DNA from: Achromobacter pestifer | Lineage (GTDB): Bacteria; Pseudomonadota; Gammaproteobacteria; Burkholderiales; Burkholderiaceae_B | Assembly: GCF_902859625.1 (NCBI RefSeq) | Contig: NZ_CADIJX010000002.1 | Location: forward strand, 930,001-994,000 | Direction: 5' to 3' | Length of the DNA stretch: 64,000 nucleotides | In this document: positions 1 through 8,930 of the stretch, one piece after another | How the letters are laid out: each line of letters opens with the position of its first letter | Position numbering within the stretch: the stretch's first letter is position 1 | The notes under the pieces: generated by a model | What the model saw: the letters and a program-made list of their open reading frames with translations, nothing else | Databases searched by the model: none | What the model was told of the DNA's origin: nothing | Translations under genes and position numbers: made by a program

Positions 1-1508
1 ACATCATCACCCGCAAGGTGCCCAGCGAGTGGGGCGGTGAAATCCGCATGGACACCACCATCCAGGAAAGCAATAAGTCCGGTGATATCTACCAGGGCAA
101 TTTCTATCTGGCGGGTCCGATCAAGAGCGATCTGCTGGGCTTGCAGATCTATGGCCAGGCGTCGCAGCGTGATGAGGACGATATCGTCAGCGGCTTTCGC
201 AAGCGCAATTCGGACAGCGTGACGGCCAAGCTGGCACTGACCCCGAACCGCGACCACGACATCGTGCTGGAAGCCACGGCGATGCGCCAGAAAATCCAGG
301 AAACGCTGGGCAAGACGGTTGCGCCGTTGGCGCCGGGCGTGGCTTGCGGGCGCAATGGCTGCCCCGCTTCGTCGCAGACGGACTACCGCAGCAATAAATG
401 GGCGCTGTCGCATACCGGGCGTTGGGGGTGGGCGGTGTCGGACAGCTATGTGCAGCAGGAAGAGTTCGACAACCGTTCGCGGCAGATGAAGATCAAGAAC
501 CTGAACCTGCAAACCAGCTGGACGTTGCCGCTGGGCTCGCACATGCTGAGCGTGGGGGCCACCTATCTTAGTCAGCGCCTGAACGATCAGACCGGCAACC
601 AATTGGCGAATGGCCCCAACAAGGTTGACCGCTATCAATGGGCGTTGTTCGCCGAAGACGAATGGCGCCTGACGGACAGCTTTGCCGTCACCGCCGGCCT
701 GCGCATGGACGAAGACGAGAATTTCGGCACGCACTTCAGTCCTCGCTTGTATGGCGTGTGGCACATGGCCGAACGGTGGACCTTGAAGGGCGGGGTCTCC
801 ACGGGCTTTCGCGCACCGGACCTGCGCCAGACGGTGGCGGGTTGGGGGCAGGTCAGCCGGGGCGGCAACATGTACGGCAACCCGGACCTGACGCCGGAAA
901 AGTCGGTGACTGAGGAAATCGGCATCCTGTATGACGATGGTGAAGGCTTCAACGCCGGCCTGACCGTGTTCAACAACGACTTCAAGGACAAGATCACCCG
1001 TGTGGGTTGCCCGGCGTCGCAATGTACCGATGGCCCCAACCAGTTCGGAGCCAACCCCACGACCTACATGAACGTGGACAAGGCGGTGTCGCGTGGCGTG
1101 GAAGCCAGCATGAAGCTGCCGCTGGCCCGCGACTGGTCGCTGACCAGCAGCTACACGTTCACCAAGTCGGAACAGAAGTCGGGCCAGTACCAAGGCCAGC
1201 CCCTGAACCAGTTGCCCAAGCACCTGTTCACCACGACCGTGAATTGGCAGGCGTCCGACGCGATGCAAGCATGGGCGCGGGTGAACTATCGCGGCAAGGA
1301 AAGCCAGCCCATCACCAGCGCATCGTCGTCGTCGTTCATCGCGCCGTCCTACACCTTCGTGGATCTGGGCGGATCGTATGCGGTGAACAAGACCGTATCG
1401 GTGTATGCCGGCATCTACAACCTGTTCGACAAGCAGGTGACCTACGACGACTACGAGTTCGTGGAAGACGGCCGCCGTTATTGGCTGGGCGTAGGCGTGA
1501 AGTTCTGA
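1..1508 (+). CDS. TonB-dependent siderophore receptor, C-terminal part (cut by window edge)
   Basis: The reading frame is open from the first bases of the window, so the N-terminal plug and TonB box lie outside. About 500 residues of beta-barrel remain. Visible family features are a loop with GNPDLTPEKS followed by a strand reading EEIGILYDDG, typical of the FepA/BfeA/CirA group of ferric catecholate receptors, and a C-terminal strand ending in Phe (GVGVKF), the usual outer-membrane assembly signal. Two extracellular loops carry cysteine pairs (CGRNGC and CPASQC), also common in this group. The gene is followed by a binding protein, two permeases and an ATPase, which supports iron-siderophore uptake. 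The exact siderophore cannot be read from the sequence. Confidence 0.9.
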   Translation, partial: IITRKVPSEWGGEIRMDTTIQESNKSGDIYQGNFYLAGPIKSDLLGLQIYGQASQRDEDDIVSGFRKRNSDSVTAKLALTPNRDHDIVLEATAMRQKIQETLGKTVAPLAPGVACGRNGCPASSQTDYRSNKWALSHTGRWGWAVSDSYVQQEEFDNRSRQMKIKNLNLQTSWTLPLGSHMLSVGATYLSQRLNDQTGNQLANGPNKVDRYQWALFAEDEWRLTDSFAVTAGLRMDEDENFGTHFSPRLYGVWHMAERWTLKGGVSTGFRAPDLRQTVAGWGQVSRGGNMYGNPDLTPEKSVTEEIGILYDDGEGFNAGLTVFNNDFKDKITRVGCPASQCTDGPNQFGANPTTYMNVDKAVSRGVEASMKLPLARDWSLTSSYTFTKSEQKSGQYQGQPLNQLPKHLFTTTVNWQASDAMQAWARVNYRGKESQPITSASSSSFIAPSYTFVDLGGSYAVNKTVSVYAGIYNLFDKQVTYDDYEFVEDGRRYWLGVGVKF

Positions 1509-1518
1509 TCTTGACGAA

Positions 1519-1538
1519 GGGGGACGCTTGCGTCCCCC
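1519..1538 (+). other. GC-rich hairpin between receptor and binding-protein genes
   Basis: GGGGGACG and CGTCCCCC form a perfect 8-bp stem with a CTTG loop just after the receptor stop codon. No T-run follows, so it is more likely an mRNA-stabilising or partially terminating intercistronic hairpin than a full terminator. It would allow the receptor to be expressed at a different level from the ABC transporter genes. Confidence 0.5.
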
Positions 1539-1557
1539 GCAACACGAAGAGGATCCT

Positions 1558-2508
1558 ATGACGATGCAAGAAAAAATGGGCTGTGCCCGCCGGTGGTTGA
1601 TTCAGACTGGCGTAGCCCTGACGTTGGGAGCGGCGACGACGGTATGCGCAGCGCAGACCACCGTGACGGTCAAGCATGCGCGCGGCGAGACCGCCGTGCC
1701 GGTCAATCCGACGAAGACCGTCGTGATGGACCTGGCCGTGCTGGACACGATGCAGGCACTGGGCGTGGAAGCCACGGGAGTGCCGACCGTCGCCAAGCTG
1801 CCGCCCCAGCTTGCCCAGTATGCCGATCAACGCTACCTGAAAGTCGGTTCGTTGTTCGAGCCGAACTACGAGGTCATCCATGCCGCTCAGCCGCAGGTGA
1901 TCTTCGTGGCGGGCCGCTCCGCGCCGAAGTACGACGAATTGGCCAAGCTGGCGCCCACCATCGACCTGACGGCCAACGTCAAGGATCTGGTGGGCAGCGT
2001 GACACGCAATGCCGAGACGTTGGCGGCCATCTATGGCAAACAGCCGCAGGCCAAGGAAAAGCTGGAGGCGTTGCGCGCATCGATCTCGGCGCTGCAAGGC
2101 AAGGCCGCCACCGCCGGCACGGCGTTGATCGTGTTGACGACGGGCGGAAAGATGAGCGCCTACGGCCCCGGCTCGCGCTTTGGCGTGATCCATGACGCAT
2201 TCGGCGTGAAGCCTGCCGCCACGGGGTTGAACGTGTCGAACCACGGTCAGGCGATCTCGTTCGAGTTCATTGCACAGACCAATCCCGATTGGCTGTTCGT
2301 GATTGACCGCGACGCCGCGATTGGTCGTGAAGGGGTGTCTGCGCAGCGCATGCTGGACAACGATCTGGTGCGCCCGACCAAGGCGTGGAAGAACAAGCGC
2401 GTGGTGTACCTGAACGGGTTCAACTGGTATTTGCTGGGTAGCGCCGGGCTGACATCGATGCAGCAGAATGTGGACGAAATCGCTACGGCACTGACGCAAG
2501 GAAAGTAA
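1558..2508 (+). CDS. Siderophore ABC transporter, periplasmic substrate-binding protein (CeuE/FatB type)
   Basis: 316 residues. The start is set by GAAGAGGA a few bases upstream of ATG 1558; a longer in-frame opening from 1528 lacks such a site. A Sec signal peptide of about 35 residues ends near VCAAQ. The mature protein has the class III (FecB-like) pattern: VVMDLAVLDTMQALG, a central long helix, and a C-terminal lobe with NPDWLFVIDRD. The family binds ferric siderophores, usually catecholates or their breakdown products, and hands them to the FecCD permeases encoded next. It carries no lipobox, so it is expected to be soluble in the periplasm. Substrate is inferred only from the neighbouring receptor. 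Confidence 0.9.
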   Translation: MTMQEKMGCARRWLIQTGVALTLGAATTVCAAQTTVTVKHARGETAVPVNPTKTVVMDLAVLDTMQALGVEATGVPTVAKLPPQLAQYADQRYLKVGSLFEPNYEVIHAAQPQVIFVAGRSAPKYDELAKLAPTIDLTANVKDLVGSVTRNAETLAAIYGKQPQAKEKLEALRASISALQGKAATAGTALIVLTTGGKMSAYGPGSRFGVIHDAFGVKPAATGLNVSNHGQAISFEFIAQTNPDWLFVIDRDAAIGREGVSAQRMLDNDLVRPTKAWKNKRVVYLNGFNWYLLGSAGLTSMQQNVDEIATALTQGK

Positions 2509-2539
2509 GCGGCATGGATGTTGCGTGGAAGGGCCGCCG

Positions 2540-3532
2540 GTGAACAGGCGGCGGATGATCAGCGGTTGGGGCGGTCTGGCCGCCGTGTTGATGGCATTGG
2601 TGCTGTTGTGCGCGGTCAGCGTCAGCCTGGGCGCGGGCCAGTTGTCGCTGGCGGCACTGTGGGGTGGGGGCGAAGAGGCCGAGCGTGCTTGGCGTTTCCT
2701 GATGGTCAGCCGCGTGCCGCGCACGCTGGCCTTGCTGCTGGCCGGCATGTCGTTGGCGGTGGCAGGCCTGATCATGCAGATGCTGGTGCGTAACCGCTTC
2801 GTGGAACCGACGACGGCCGGCACCGTCGAGTCCGCGACGCTGGGCATCTTGGTCATCACCCTGCTGGCCCCCGATACGCCGGTGATCGGCAAGATGTTGA
2901 CCGCCACGGTCTTCGCGCTGGCGGGTACGTTGCTGTTCCTGGCGCTGCTGCGCCGAGTGCCGTTGCGCACGCCGTTCATCGTGCCACTGATTGGATTGAT
3001 CCTGGGCGGCGTGATTCACGCCGTGACCACCTTCGCGGCGTTTCGGTTTGACCTGTTGCAATCGCTGCACGCCTGGACCACGGGCGACTTTTCGGGCGTG
3101 CTGCGCGGGCGCTATGAACTGTTATGGATCGGCTTTGCGCTGGCATGCGCGGCCTATGTGGCCGCAGACCGCTATACGGTGGCGGGCATGGGCCGGGAGT
3201 TTGCATCCAACCTGGGCTTGAACCACGCACGCCTGACGCTGGTGGGCCTGTTGATTGTGTCGGCTATTTCCGCCGTGGTGGTGGTGACGGCAGGCGGCAT
3301 TCCGTTCCTGGGGCTGATCGTGCCCAACGCCGTCAGCCTGGTGCTGGGCGACAACATGCGCCGGTCCATTCCGTGGGTGGCCGCGTTGGGAGGGGTCTTC
3401 GTCCTGGCCTGCGACATCATCGGGCGATTGGTGATCCATCCCTACGAAATACCCATCGGCACGGTCGTCGGCGTGCTGGGTAGCGTGCTGTTCCTGTGGC
3501 TGCTGCGTACGCGGAGGAACCGCCTTGGCTGA
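2540..3532 (+). CDS. Iron-siderophore ABC transporter permease (FecCD family, first subunit)
   Basis: About 330 residues with eight to ten hydrophobic segments. GTG 2540 is preferred as start because GGAAGGG lies six bases before it; an in-frame GTG at 2525 has no such site. Hallmarks of FecCD/BtuC permeases are SRVPRTLALLLAGMSLAVAG near residue 60 and the late cytoplasmic helix GGIPFLGLIVPNAVSLVLG that contacts the ATPase. It pairs with the next permease gene, whose start overlaps its stop by eight bases, so the two subunits are probably translationally coupled. It resembles the CeuB/FatD half of the heterodimer. Confidence 0.9.
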   Translation: MNRRRMISGWGGLAAVLMALVLLCAVSVSLGAGQLSLAALWGGGEEAERAWRFLMVSRVPRTLALLLAGMSLAVAGLIMQMLVRNRFVEPTTAGTVESATLGILVITLLAPDTPVIGKMLTATVFALAGTLLFLALLRRVPLRTPFIVPLIGLILGGVIHAVTTFAAFRFDLLQSLHAWTTGDFSGVLRGRYELLWIGFALACAAYVAADRYTVAGMGREFASNLGLNHARLTLVGLLIVSAISAVVVVTAGGIPFLGLIVPNAVSLVLGDNMRRSIPWVAALGGVFVLACDIIGRLVIHPYEIPIGTVVGVLGSVLFLWLLRTRRNRLG

Positions 3533-4517
3533 GACCTTGCTTGCGGCAACCGGCCGGCCTTCGCGGAACGCGCCGCAGCCGATGCGCCTGATCGTCTTGG
3601 GCGCCGTCGCGCTGATCTGCATCGTGGCGTTCATGACGCTGGGCGCCAATGGCCAATGGTCCTTCGTGCTCCCGTTCCGAGGCGGCAAGTTGGCGGCGAT
3701 GTTGCTGGTGGCTTATGCCGTGGCTGTGTCATCGGTGCTTTTCCAGACCGTCACGCATAACCGCATCCTGACCCCCGCCATCATGGGCTTCGATGCGCTG
3801 TACGTGTTGATTCAGGCGGTCGTGGTGTTCGGCTTTGGGCAAGCGGCGACGGCCGCGAATCATCCGGTGGCGGCCTTTCTGCTGGAGGTGGGCGCCATGA
3901 CCGCGTTTGCCTGCCTGCTGTTTCGTTGGCTGTTTTCCGATGCGGTACGCAGCCTGCATCTGATGATGCTGGTGGGCATTGTGTTCGGCCTGCTGTTTCG
4001 CAGCCTGTCCAACTTCGTGGTGCGTCTGATTGACCCCAACGAATTCCTGGTGCTGCAAGACCGCATGTTCGCCAGCTTCAATTCGGTGCGGGTGACGCTG
4101 TTGCCGATTGCGCTGGCCGCCGTGTGCGTGGCGACGTTTCTGATCTGGCACATGCGGCATCGCTACGATGTATTGGCGTTGGGGCGCGAGATCGCGGTGA
4201 ACCTGGGCGTGGACTACCGTCGCAGCCTGATGCTGACGCTGGCCGCGATTGCCGTGCTGGTGTCGGTATCGACGGCGTTGGTCGGGCCGGTGACGTTCTT
4301 CGGCTTGTTGGTCAGTAACCTGGCCTATCAGGCGATGGGGTCCGACAAGCATCGATACACGATACCCGCCGCGACGCTGCTGAGCGTCATCTTCTTGGTC
4401 GGCGGCCAGACGCTGCTGGAACGGGTGCTGGGCCTGAATACCACCGTCAGCGTGGTGATCGAATTCGTGGGCGGCGTGATGTTCCTCTTCCTGATCCTGC
4501 GCAAGGGGCGCCGATGA
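3525..4517 (+). CDS. Iron-siderophore ABC transporter permease (FecCD family, second subunit)
   Basis: 330 residues. The start is TTG 3525: GGAGGAA at 3513-3519 is well placed for it and the protein reads MAETLLAATG from there. Multiple transmembrane helices are evident. The segment VGPVTFFGLLVSNLAYQAMG near residue 250 is the FecCD coupling helix region, and GREIAVNLGVDYRR precedes it as in CeuC/FatC proteins. The stop overlaps the ATG of the ATPase gene (ATGA), completing a coupled three-gene block. It would form the translocation channel together with the upstream permease. Confidence 0.9.
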   Translation: MAETLLAATGRPSRNAPQPMRLIVLGAVALICIVAFMTLGANGQWSFVLPFRGGKLAAMLLVAYAVAVSSVLFQTVTHNRILTPAIMGFDALYVLIQAVVVFGFGQAATAANHPVAAFLLEVGAMTAFACLLFRWLFSDAVRSLHLMMLVGIVFGLLFRSLSNFVVRLIDPNEFLVLQDRMFASFNSVRVTLLPIALAAVCVATFLIWHMRHRYDVLALGREIAVNLGVDYRRSLMLTLAAIAVLVSVSTALVGPVTFFGLLVSNLAYQAMGSDKHRYTIPAATLLSVIFLVGGQTLLERVLGLNTTVSVVIEFVGGVMFLFLILRKGRR

Positions 4518-5272
4518 TAAAGATCCAACAACTTAGCAAGCAGTACGGCGACAGCGTGGTGGTCGATGGCGTCAGCCTGGAGCTGCCGGCCAACGGCGTC
4601 ACCGCCATCATCGGACCCAACGGCGCCGGAAAATCGACGTTGCTGTCGATGATTAGCCGTCTGCTGCCGATGTCCGCCGGGCAGGTGCTGGTGGACGGGC
4701 TGGACGTGACGAAGGCGGACAGCCGGGAGCTTGCCCGCCGACTGTCCATCCTGCGCCAGGACAATCATTTGCCGTTGCGTCTGACGGTGAATGATCTGGT
4801 CGCGTTCGGCCGCTACCCGCATACCGGCGGCAGGCTGACGCTGGAAGACAAGACGCACATTGACCGTGCCATCGACTATCTGGATCTTGCGCCGCTTGCC
4901 GGCCGCTATCTGGACGAGATGTCTGGCGGACAGCGCCAGCGCGCGTTCGTGGCGATGGTGCTGTGCCAGGACACGCGCTATGTGCTGCTGGATGAACCGC
5001 TGAATAGCCTGGACATGAAGCATGCGGTCGCCATGATGGGCACCTTGCGCCGCGCCGCCGATGAGCTGGGCAAGACGGTCGTGCTGGTTCTGCACGACAT
5101 CAACTTTGCATCCAGCTACGCGGATCGCATCGTGGCGATGCGGCAGGGGCGAATCGCGCATCACGGCACGCCGGCGGAATTGATCCGGCCAGACGTGCTG
5201 AGTCCGTTGTATGAACTGCCGATCGACGTGCATGAAATCGGCGGCAAGCGGATTTGCGTGTATTACCGCTAG
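4514..5272 (+). CDS. Iron-siderophore ABC transporter ATP-binding protein
   Basis: 252 residues, full length for FecE/FatE-type ATPases. Walker A is GPNGAGKST (residues 34-42), the signature is MSGGQ (136-140), Walker B is YVLLDE (156-161), and the H-loop histidine sits in VLVLHDIN near residue 194. The start overlaps the preceding stop (ATGA). It energises import of the ferric siderophore delivered by the binding protein and ends the operon; the next gene converges from the other strand. Confidence 0.93.
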   Translation: MIKIQQLSKQYGDSVVVDGVSLELPANGVTAIIGPNGAGKSTLLSMISRLLPMSAGQVLVDGLDVTKADSRELARRLSILRQDNHLPLRLTVNDLVAFGRYPHTGGRLTLEDKTHIDRAIDYLDLAPLAGRYLDEMSGGQRQRAFVAMVLCQDTRYVLLDEPLNSLDMKHAVAMMGTLRRAADELGKTVVLVLHDINFASSYADRIVAMRQGRIAHHGTPAELIRPDVLSPLYELPIDVHEIGGKRICVYYR

Positions 5273-5318
5273 GAACGGACAGCGGTCGGGGCGAGGCGGT
5301 CGGTTCCGCTGACGGTTG

Positions 5319-6539
5319 TCAGCGTGCCGACTCGGTACTGGCGACCAAACCGCCTGAGCGCGCGGCACGGTGGCGGCGTTCCAGCATGACGGCCCACAGC
5401 CATAGGGGCATGCTGCCGATGGCCAGGAGGCTGCCCACCCAGCCGGTCGAGGTCCAGCCAAAGCCCGCAGCAATCGCCAGACCACCCAGAAGCGGGCCCA
5501 GCGCGTTGGCGGTATTGAAGGCCGAATGGTTCAGTGCCGCGGCCAGCCCTTGGGCATCGCCGGCGACGTCCATCAATCGCGTTTGCAACACGGTGCCCAA
5601 CGCGCCGCCCACGCCTACCAGGAACACGTTCAGCGTAATCAGCCAGACGTTGTGCGCCATCAGCGGGAATAGCGCCAGCACCACGGCCGACCAAAGCAGC
5701 AGCAGTCCAGCGGTGCGCATGACGGCTCGGTCGGCAAAGATCGGCACGACCATGTTGCCCACGGTCAGTCCAACCCCGAACGCGCTAAGCACGAATGGCA
5801 CGGTCGTGGGCGCCACTTGCGTGACGGCGGTCAGGGTGTCGGCCAGATAGGTGTAGACCGAGAACAAGCCGCCAAAGCCGACCGCGCCGATTGCCAGCGT
5901 GATCCAAACCTGACCACGCCCCAGCGCGCTCAATTCGCGCAGCGGGCTGGCCTTGTGGTCAGCCGGCGTATCGGGTGCGTAGATTGCGACGCTGATCATG
6001 GTCAGCACCGCCAGCAGCGACACCAGGCCGAAGCTCCAGCGCCATCCGATCACCTGGCCCAACCAGTTGGCCAGCGGCACGCCGACGATGGTGGCGACCG
6101 TCAGGCCCAGGAACACACGGCCCACGGCGACGGTGCGGCGGTTGGCCGGAACCAGCGAACTGGCCACCAATGATGCGATGCCGAAATACGCGCCATGCGG
6201 CAGCCCGCTAAGAAAGCGGAAGAACAGCATCCAGTGGTAGTCGGGCGCGATCGCGCTCAGGCCGTTGCCGATGGCAAACAGCGCCATCAGGGCGATCAGC
6301 AGCCGGCGGCGAGGCATTCTTGCGCCCAGCACGGCAAGGATCGGGGCGCCCACCACCACGCCCAGCGCATAAGCGCTGATCACGTGGCCTGCGGTGGGAG
6401 CGTCGATGCCGAGCGACTGGGCGAAATAGGGCAGCAGGCTCATCGTGGCGAACTCGGTGGTTCCGATGGCGAAGCTGCCGACAGCAAGGGCAAGCAACAC
6501 CAGCGCGGGCCGGTGCTGCGGGGAGGCAGGGTGAGACAT
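5319..6539 (-). CDS. MFS transporter, DHA1 family (AraJ/purine-efflux-like)
   Basis: 406 residues with twelve predicted membrane segments. The first helix reads VGSFAIGTTEFATMSLLPYF, the usual opening of DHA1 efflux proteins related to AraJ, YdhP and PbuE; RFLSGLPHGAYFG and NWLGQVIGWRWSFG are further conserved stretches. Such proteins export sugars, nucleosides or drugs by proton antiport across the inner membrane. The gene lies downstream of a nucleotidase gene on the same strand, but a hairpin separates them, so co-function is only a possibility. No clear ribosome binding site was found before ATG 6539. Confidence 0.85.
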   Translation of the reverse strand: MSHPASPQHRPALVLLALAVGSFAIGTTEFATMSLLPYFAQSLGIDAPTAGHVISAYALGVVVGAPILAVLGARMPRRRLLIALMALFAIGNGLSAIAPDYHWMLFFRFLSGLPHGAYFGIASLVASSLVPANRRTVAVGRVFLGLTVATIVGVPLANWLGQVIGWRWSFGLVSLLAVLTMISVAIYAPDTPADHKASPLRELSALGRGQVWITLAIGAVGFGGLFSVYTYLADTLTAVTQVAPTTVPFVLSAFGVGLTVGNMVVPIFADRAVMRTAGLLLLWSAVVLALFPLMAHNVWLITLNVFLVGVGGALGTVLQTRLMDVAGDAQGLAAALNHSAFNTANALGPLLGGLAIAAGFGWTSTGWVGSLLAIGSMPLWLWAVMLERRHRAARSGGLVASTESAR

Positions 6540-6647
6540 GTGATTACAAGGGGGGGATTCGCTGAATGTTGCGGCGCAACAGCGTCATTGTAAGCACCCT
6601 AAGCTGTCATTTGAATGTCTGCGCTTGCGTGACGGCGCCAACCCACC

Positions 6648-6679
6648 CCCAGGGCGTCCCTGCATCGGGGCGCCCTGGG
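6648..6679 (-). terminator. Long hairpin after the CpdB-type gene, terminator-like
   Basis: CCCAGGGCGTCCC and GGGGCGCCCTGGG pair over 13 positions (one T-G pair) around a six-base loop, directly downstream of the minus-strand nucleotidase gene. There is no downstream T-run on the minus strand, so factor-independent termination is uncertain; it may act as a 3' stabiliser or a weak terminator ahead of the MFS gene. Confidence 0.5.
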
Positions 6680-6692
6680 AGCCCTCCGTGGC

Positions 6693-8813
6693 CTACTGGC
6701 TGAGATCCACCGCGTACCGCGACAGTTGCGTCGTGGCGTCTGGCGTCGGGTCATACACCGAGACGTTGGTCACGCCATGCGCGACGGCCATCGGCAATGT
6801 GCCGGGCACTGACCAGAACACGACCGGGCCGGCCAGCGCGCCCAACTGCTTGAAGCGCCAGCTGCGGTCCAGGCCGAAGGTGGCGAGATCCAGCGTGGGG
6901 TTCTTCTTGATGTAGCTGATCAGCACGTCGCGGCTGGCGTCGGGGGCTTGCAGCACGATGTCGCCCTTGCCGCCAGCCAGGACCGGGAAGTCGCCGCCGC
7001 CGCTGGCGCGGTAGTTGTTCGTGACGACCAGGAACTGTGCGGCCGGATCCAACGGGGCGCCCTGATAGGTCAGCCCGGTGATGCGCGCACCCTTGGGTTG
7101 GCTGACATCGATCTGGTACTTCAGCGCATTGCCCGCGGCGTACAGCACATCGAAGTTGAACGTCGGGAAACTGGTGTCGACCAGGTCTTGCGGGGCGACC
7201 AGGCTGGGGTCGATCTGCTTGAACTGTTCGGCCGTCTTCTCCAGCCATTGGCGCACGATGTCGCCGTTGACCCGCACCACTTGCAGCGTGTTGGGATACA
7301 GATAAAGGTCGGCGGCGTTGTTGATCGCCACGTTGCCTTGTTTCACGAAGGTGAAGTCGCCCGGGCCATTGCGGCCGCCCTTGAACGGCGCGGCGGCCGA
7401 CAGGATGGGCAAGTTACCGTAAGACGGGTTGTTCTTGGTGATGTAGTCCGTCAGGTAATCGATCTGCGCCATGTTCACGATTTGCAGCGCGGATACGTCG
7501 CCCGTCAGCGCGTAGTAGGTGGCCATGTCGAACTGGCTCTGGCCGATGGGCGTTTTCACATAGGCGATGGTGGCGGTGTGCTCGGCCTGCACCAACTGCT
7601 GCACGGCCGTGTCGGACGCCACATAGGTTGCCGGCGTGGCGCCGTTCTGGGCGGTCAGGCGCGTTGAGATGCGTTGGACGCTGGTGGCGTCTTTTTGCAC
7701 TTTCCAGCCCTTGTCGTAAGAGAGCTTCAACGAGATCTGGCCCAGGTTGTTGCCCCATTGGCCGGCCTGAACCGCGGGCACGCCGTTGATCAATCCCTTT
7801 TCCAGATCGATGCCAGGCTGGCCCCGGAACTGGGAAGTGGCGCTGGTGTCGGGAAACAGCAAATGCTGGTGGCCGGTGATCAGCGCATCGATGCCTGGCA
7901 CTTGGCTCAGATAGCCCGCGCCATTCTCCATCGACGGGCTATAGGCCGTCTTCATGTCAATGCCGCCGTGTGCTAGCGCCACGATCAGATCGGCGCCGGC
8001 AGCCTTCATTTCAGGCACGAAGCGTTGCGCGGTTTCCTTCCAGCCCGTGACTTCCACATGGCCTTCCAGATTGGCTTTGTCCCATTGCAGGATGGGCGGC
8101 GGCGCAAAGCCGATGACGCCCACCTTCAACGGAACGTCGATGGATTTACCGCTGGCGTCCGTGGCCTTGAACGTTTTGTTCAACAGCACCCAGGGCTTGA
8201 AGATGGGCTGCTTGCTGGCCGCCGAGACGACGTTGGCCGATACGAAGGGAAAGCCCGGCGCCGCACAGTCCTTGGCGCCGGCGGGATTGGTCTGCGCCGT
8301 GCCCTTGCCGATGCCGGCCAAGCCGAAATCCACATTCGTGATCTGCGACAGGAAAGGCAAGCCGTAGTTGAATTCGTGATTGCCCATCGTGCCCGCGTCG
8401 TAGGCCAGCAGTTTCATCTGCTTGTAGATCGCGATCATGTCCGAGCACTGCACGGGCGATACCAGCGCCTGGTAGTCGGAGAGGGCGGTGCCCTGGATGG
8501 TGTCGCCGTTATCGAACAGCAGCGTATTGGCGTACTGCTTGCGGGCATTGGCGATCAGCGTGGCGGTTCGGTCCACGCCATAGCTCTTGTCCTCGGCCAG
8601 CTTGTAGTAGTCGTAGCCCAGCACATTGGCATGCAAGTCGGTAGTGGCAAGAATGGCCAGGTCCAACGACGCGCCTTCCGGCACGCTGACTGCGGGCGGG
8701 GGAGTGACGGTACCGGTGTCATCGTCGTCGTCATCACCGCCGCAGCTGGCCAGACCGGCCACCAGCGCCATGCTGGCGGACACCGCAAAGAGTTTTCGTA
8801 CGTGTGGATTCAC
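6693..8813 (-). CDS. cpdB: 2',3'-cyclic-nucleotide 2'-phosphodiesterase/3'-nucleotidase lipoprotein (CpdB type)
   Basis: 706 residues from GTG 8813, chosen because AGAAGGAAAG lies just upstream; the open frame continues 25 codons further but without a site. A lipoprotein signal ends in LASC (Cys near residue 24), followed by a run of Asp and a Pro/Thr linker, so the protein is membrane-anchored rather than soluble as in E. coli. The metallophosphoesterase domain shows ILATTDLHAN, DNGDTIQG, MGNHEFNYG, ALAHGGID and TGHQH metal-binding motifs; the C-terminal half is the 5'-nucleotidase substrate domain with VTNNYRASGGGDFP. It salvages 2',3'-cyclic and 3'-nucleotides outside the inner membrane. 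Confidence 0.9.
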   Translation of the reverse strand: MNPHVRKLFAVSASMALVAGLASCGGDDDDDDTGTVTPPPAVSVPEGASLDLAILATTDLHANVLGYDYYKLAEDKSYGVDRTATLIANARKQYANTLLFDNGDTIQGTALSDYQALVSPVQCSDMIAIYKQMKLLAYDAGTMGNHEFNYGLPFLSQITNVDFGLAGIGKGTAQTNPAGAKDCAAPGFPFVSANVVSAASKQPIFKPWVLLNKTFKATDASGKSIDVPLKVGVIGFAPPPILQWDKANLEGHVEVTGWKETAQRFVPEMKAAGADLIVALAHGGIDMKTAYSPSMENGAGYLSQVPGIDALITGHQHLLFPDTSATSQFRGQPGIDLEKGLINGVPAVQAGQWGNNLGQISLKLSYDKGWKVQKDATSVQRISTRLTAQNGATPATYVASDTAVQQLVQAEHTATIAYVKTPIGQSQFDMATYYALTGDVSALQIVNMAQIDYLTDYITKNNPSYGNLPILSAAAPFKGGRNGPGDFTFVKQGNVAINNAADLYLYPNTLQVVRVNGDIVRQWLEKTAEQFKQIDPSLVAPQDLVDTSFPTFNFDVLYAAGNALKYQIDVSQPKGARITGLTYQGAPLDPAAQFLVVTNNYRASGGGDFPVLAGGKGDIVLQAPDASRDVLISYIKKNPTLDLATFGLDRSWRFKQLGALAGPVVFWSVPGTLPMAVAHGVTNVSVYDPTPDATTQLSRYAVDLSQ

Positions 8814-8930
8814 CGTCTTTCCTTCTGGTTTGAAGGAAACTAATTTTGGGGACAGTGTGTGACCCGACGGTGACATGGGCAGGGGCACCGCGTAACGCGA
8901 TGTTTTAGCCCGCAGTACTGGATGTGGGCG

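Noticed and set aside
1336-2979. A 547-codon minus-strand frame across the siderophore genes
   Set aside because: Crosses three real gene boundaries on the other strand and has shadow composition.
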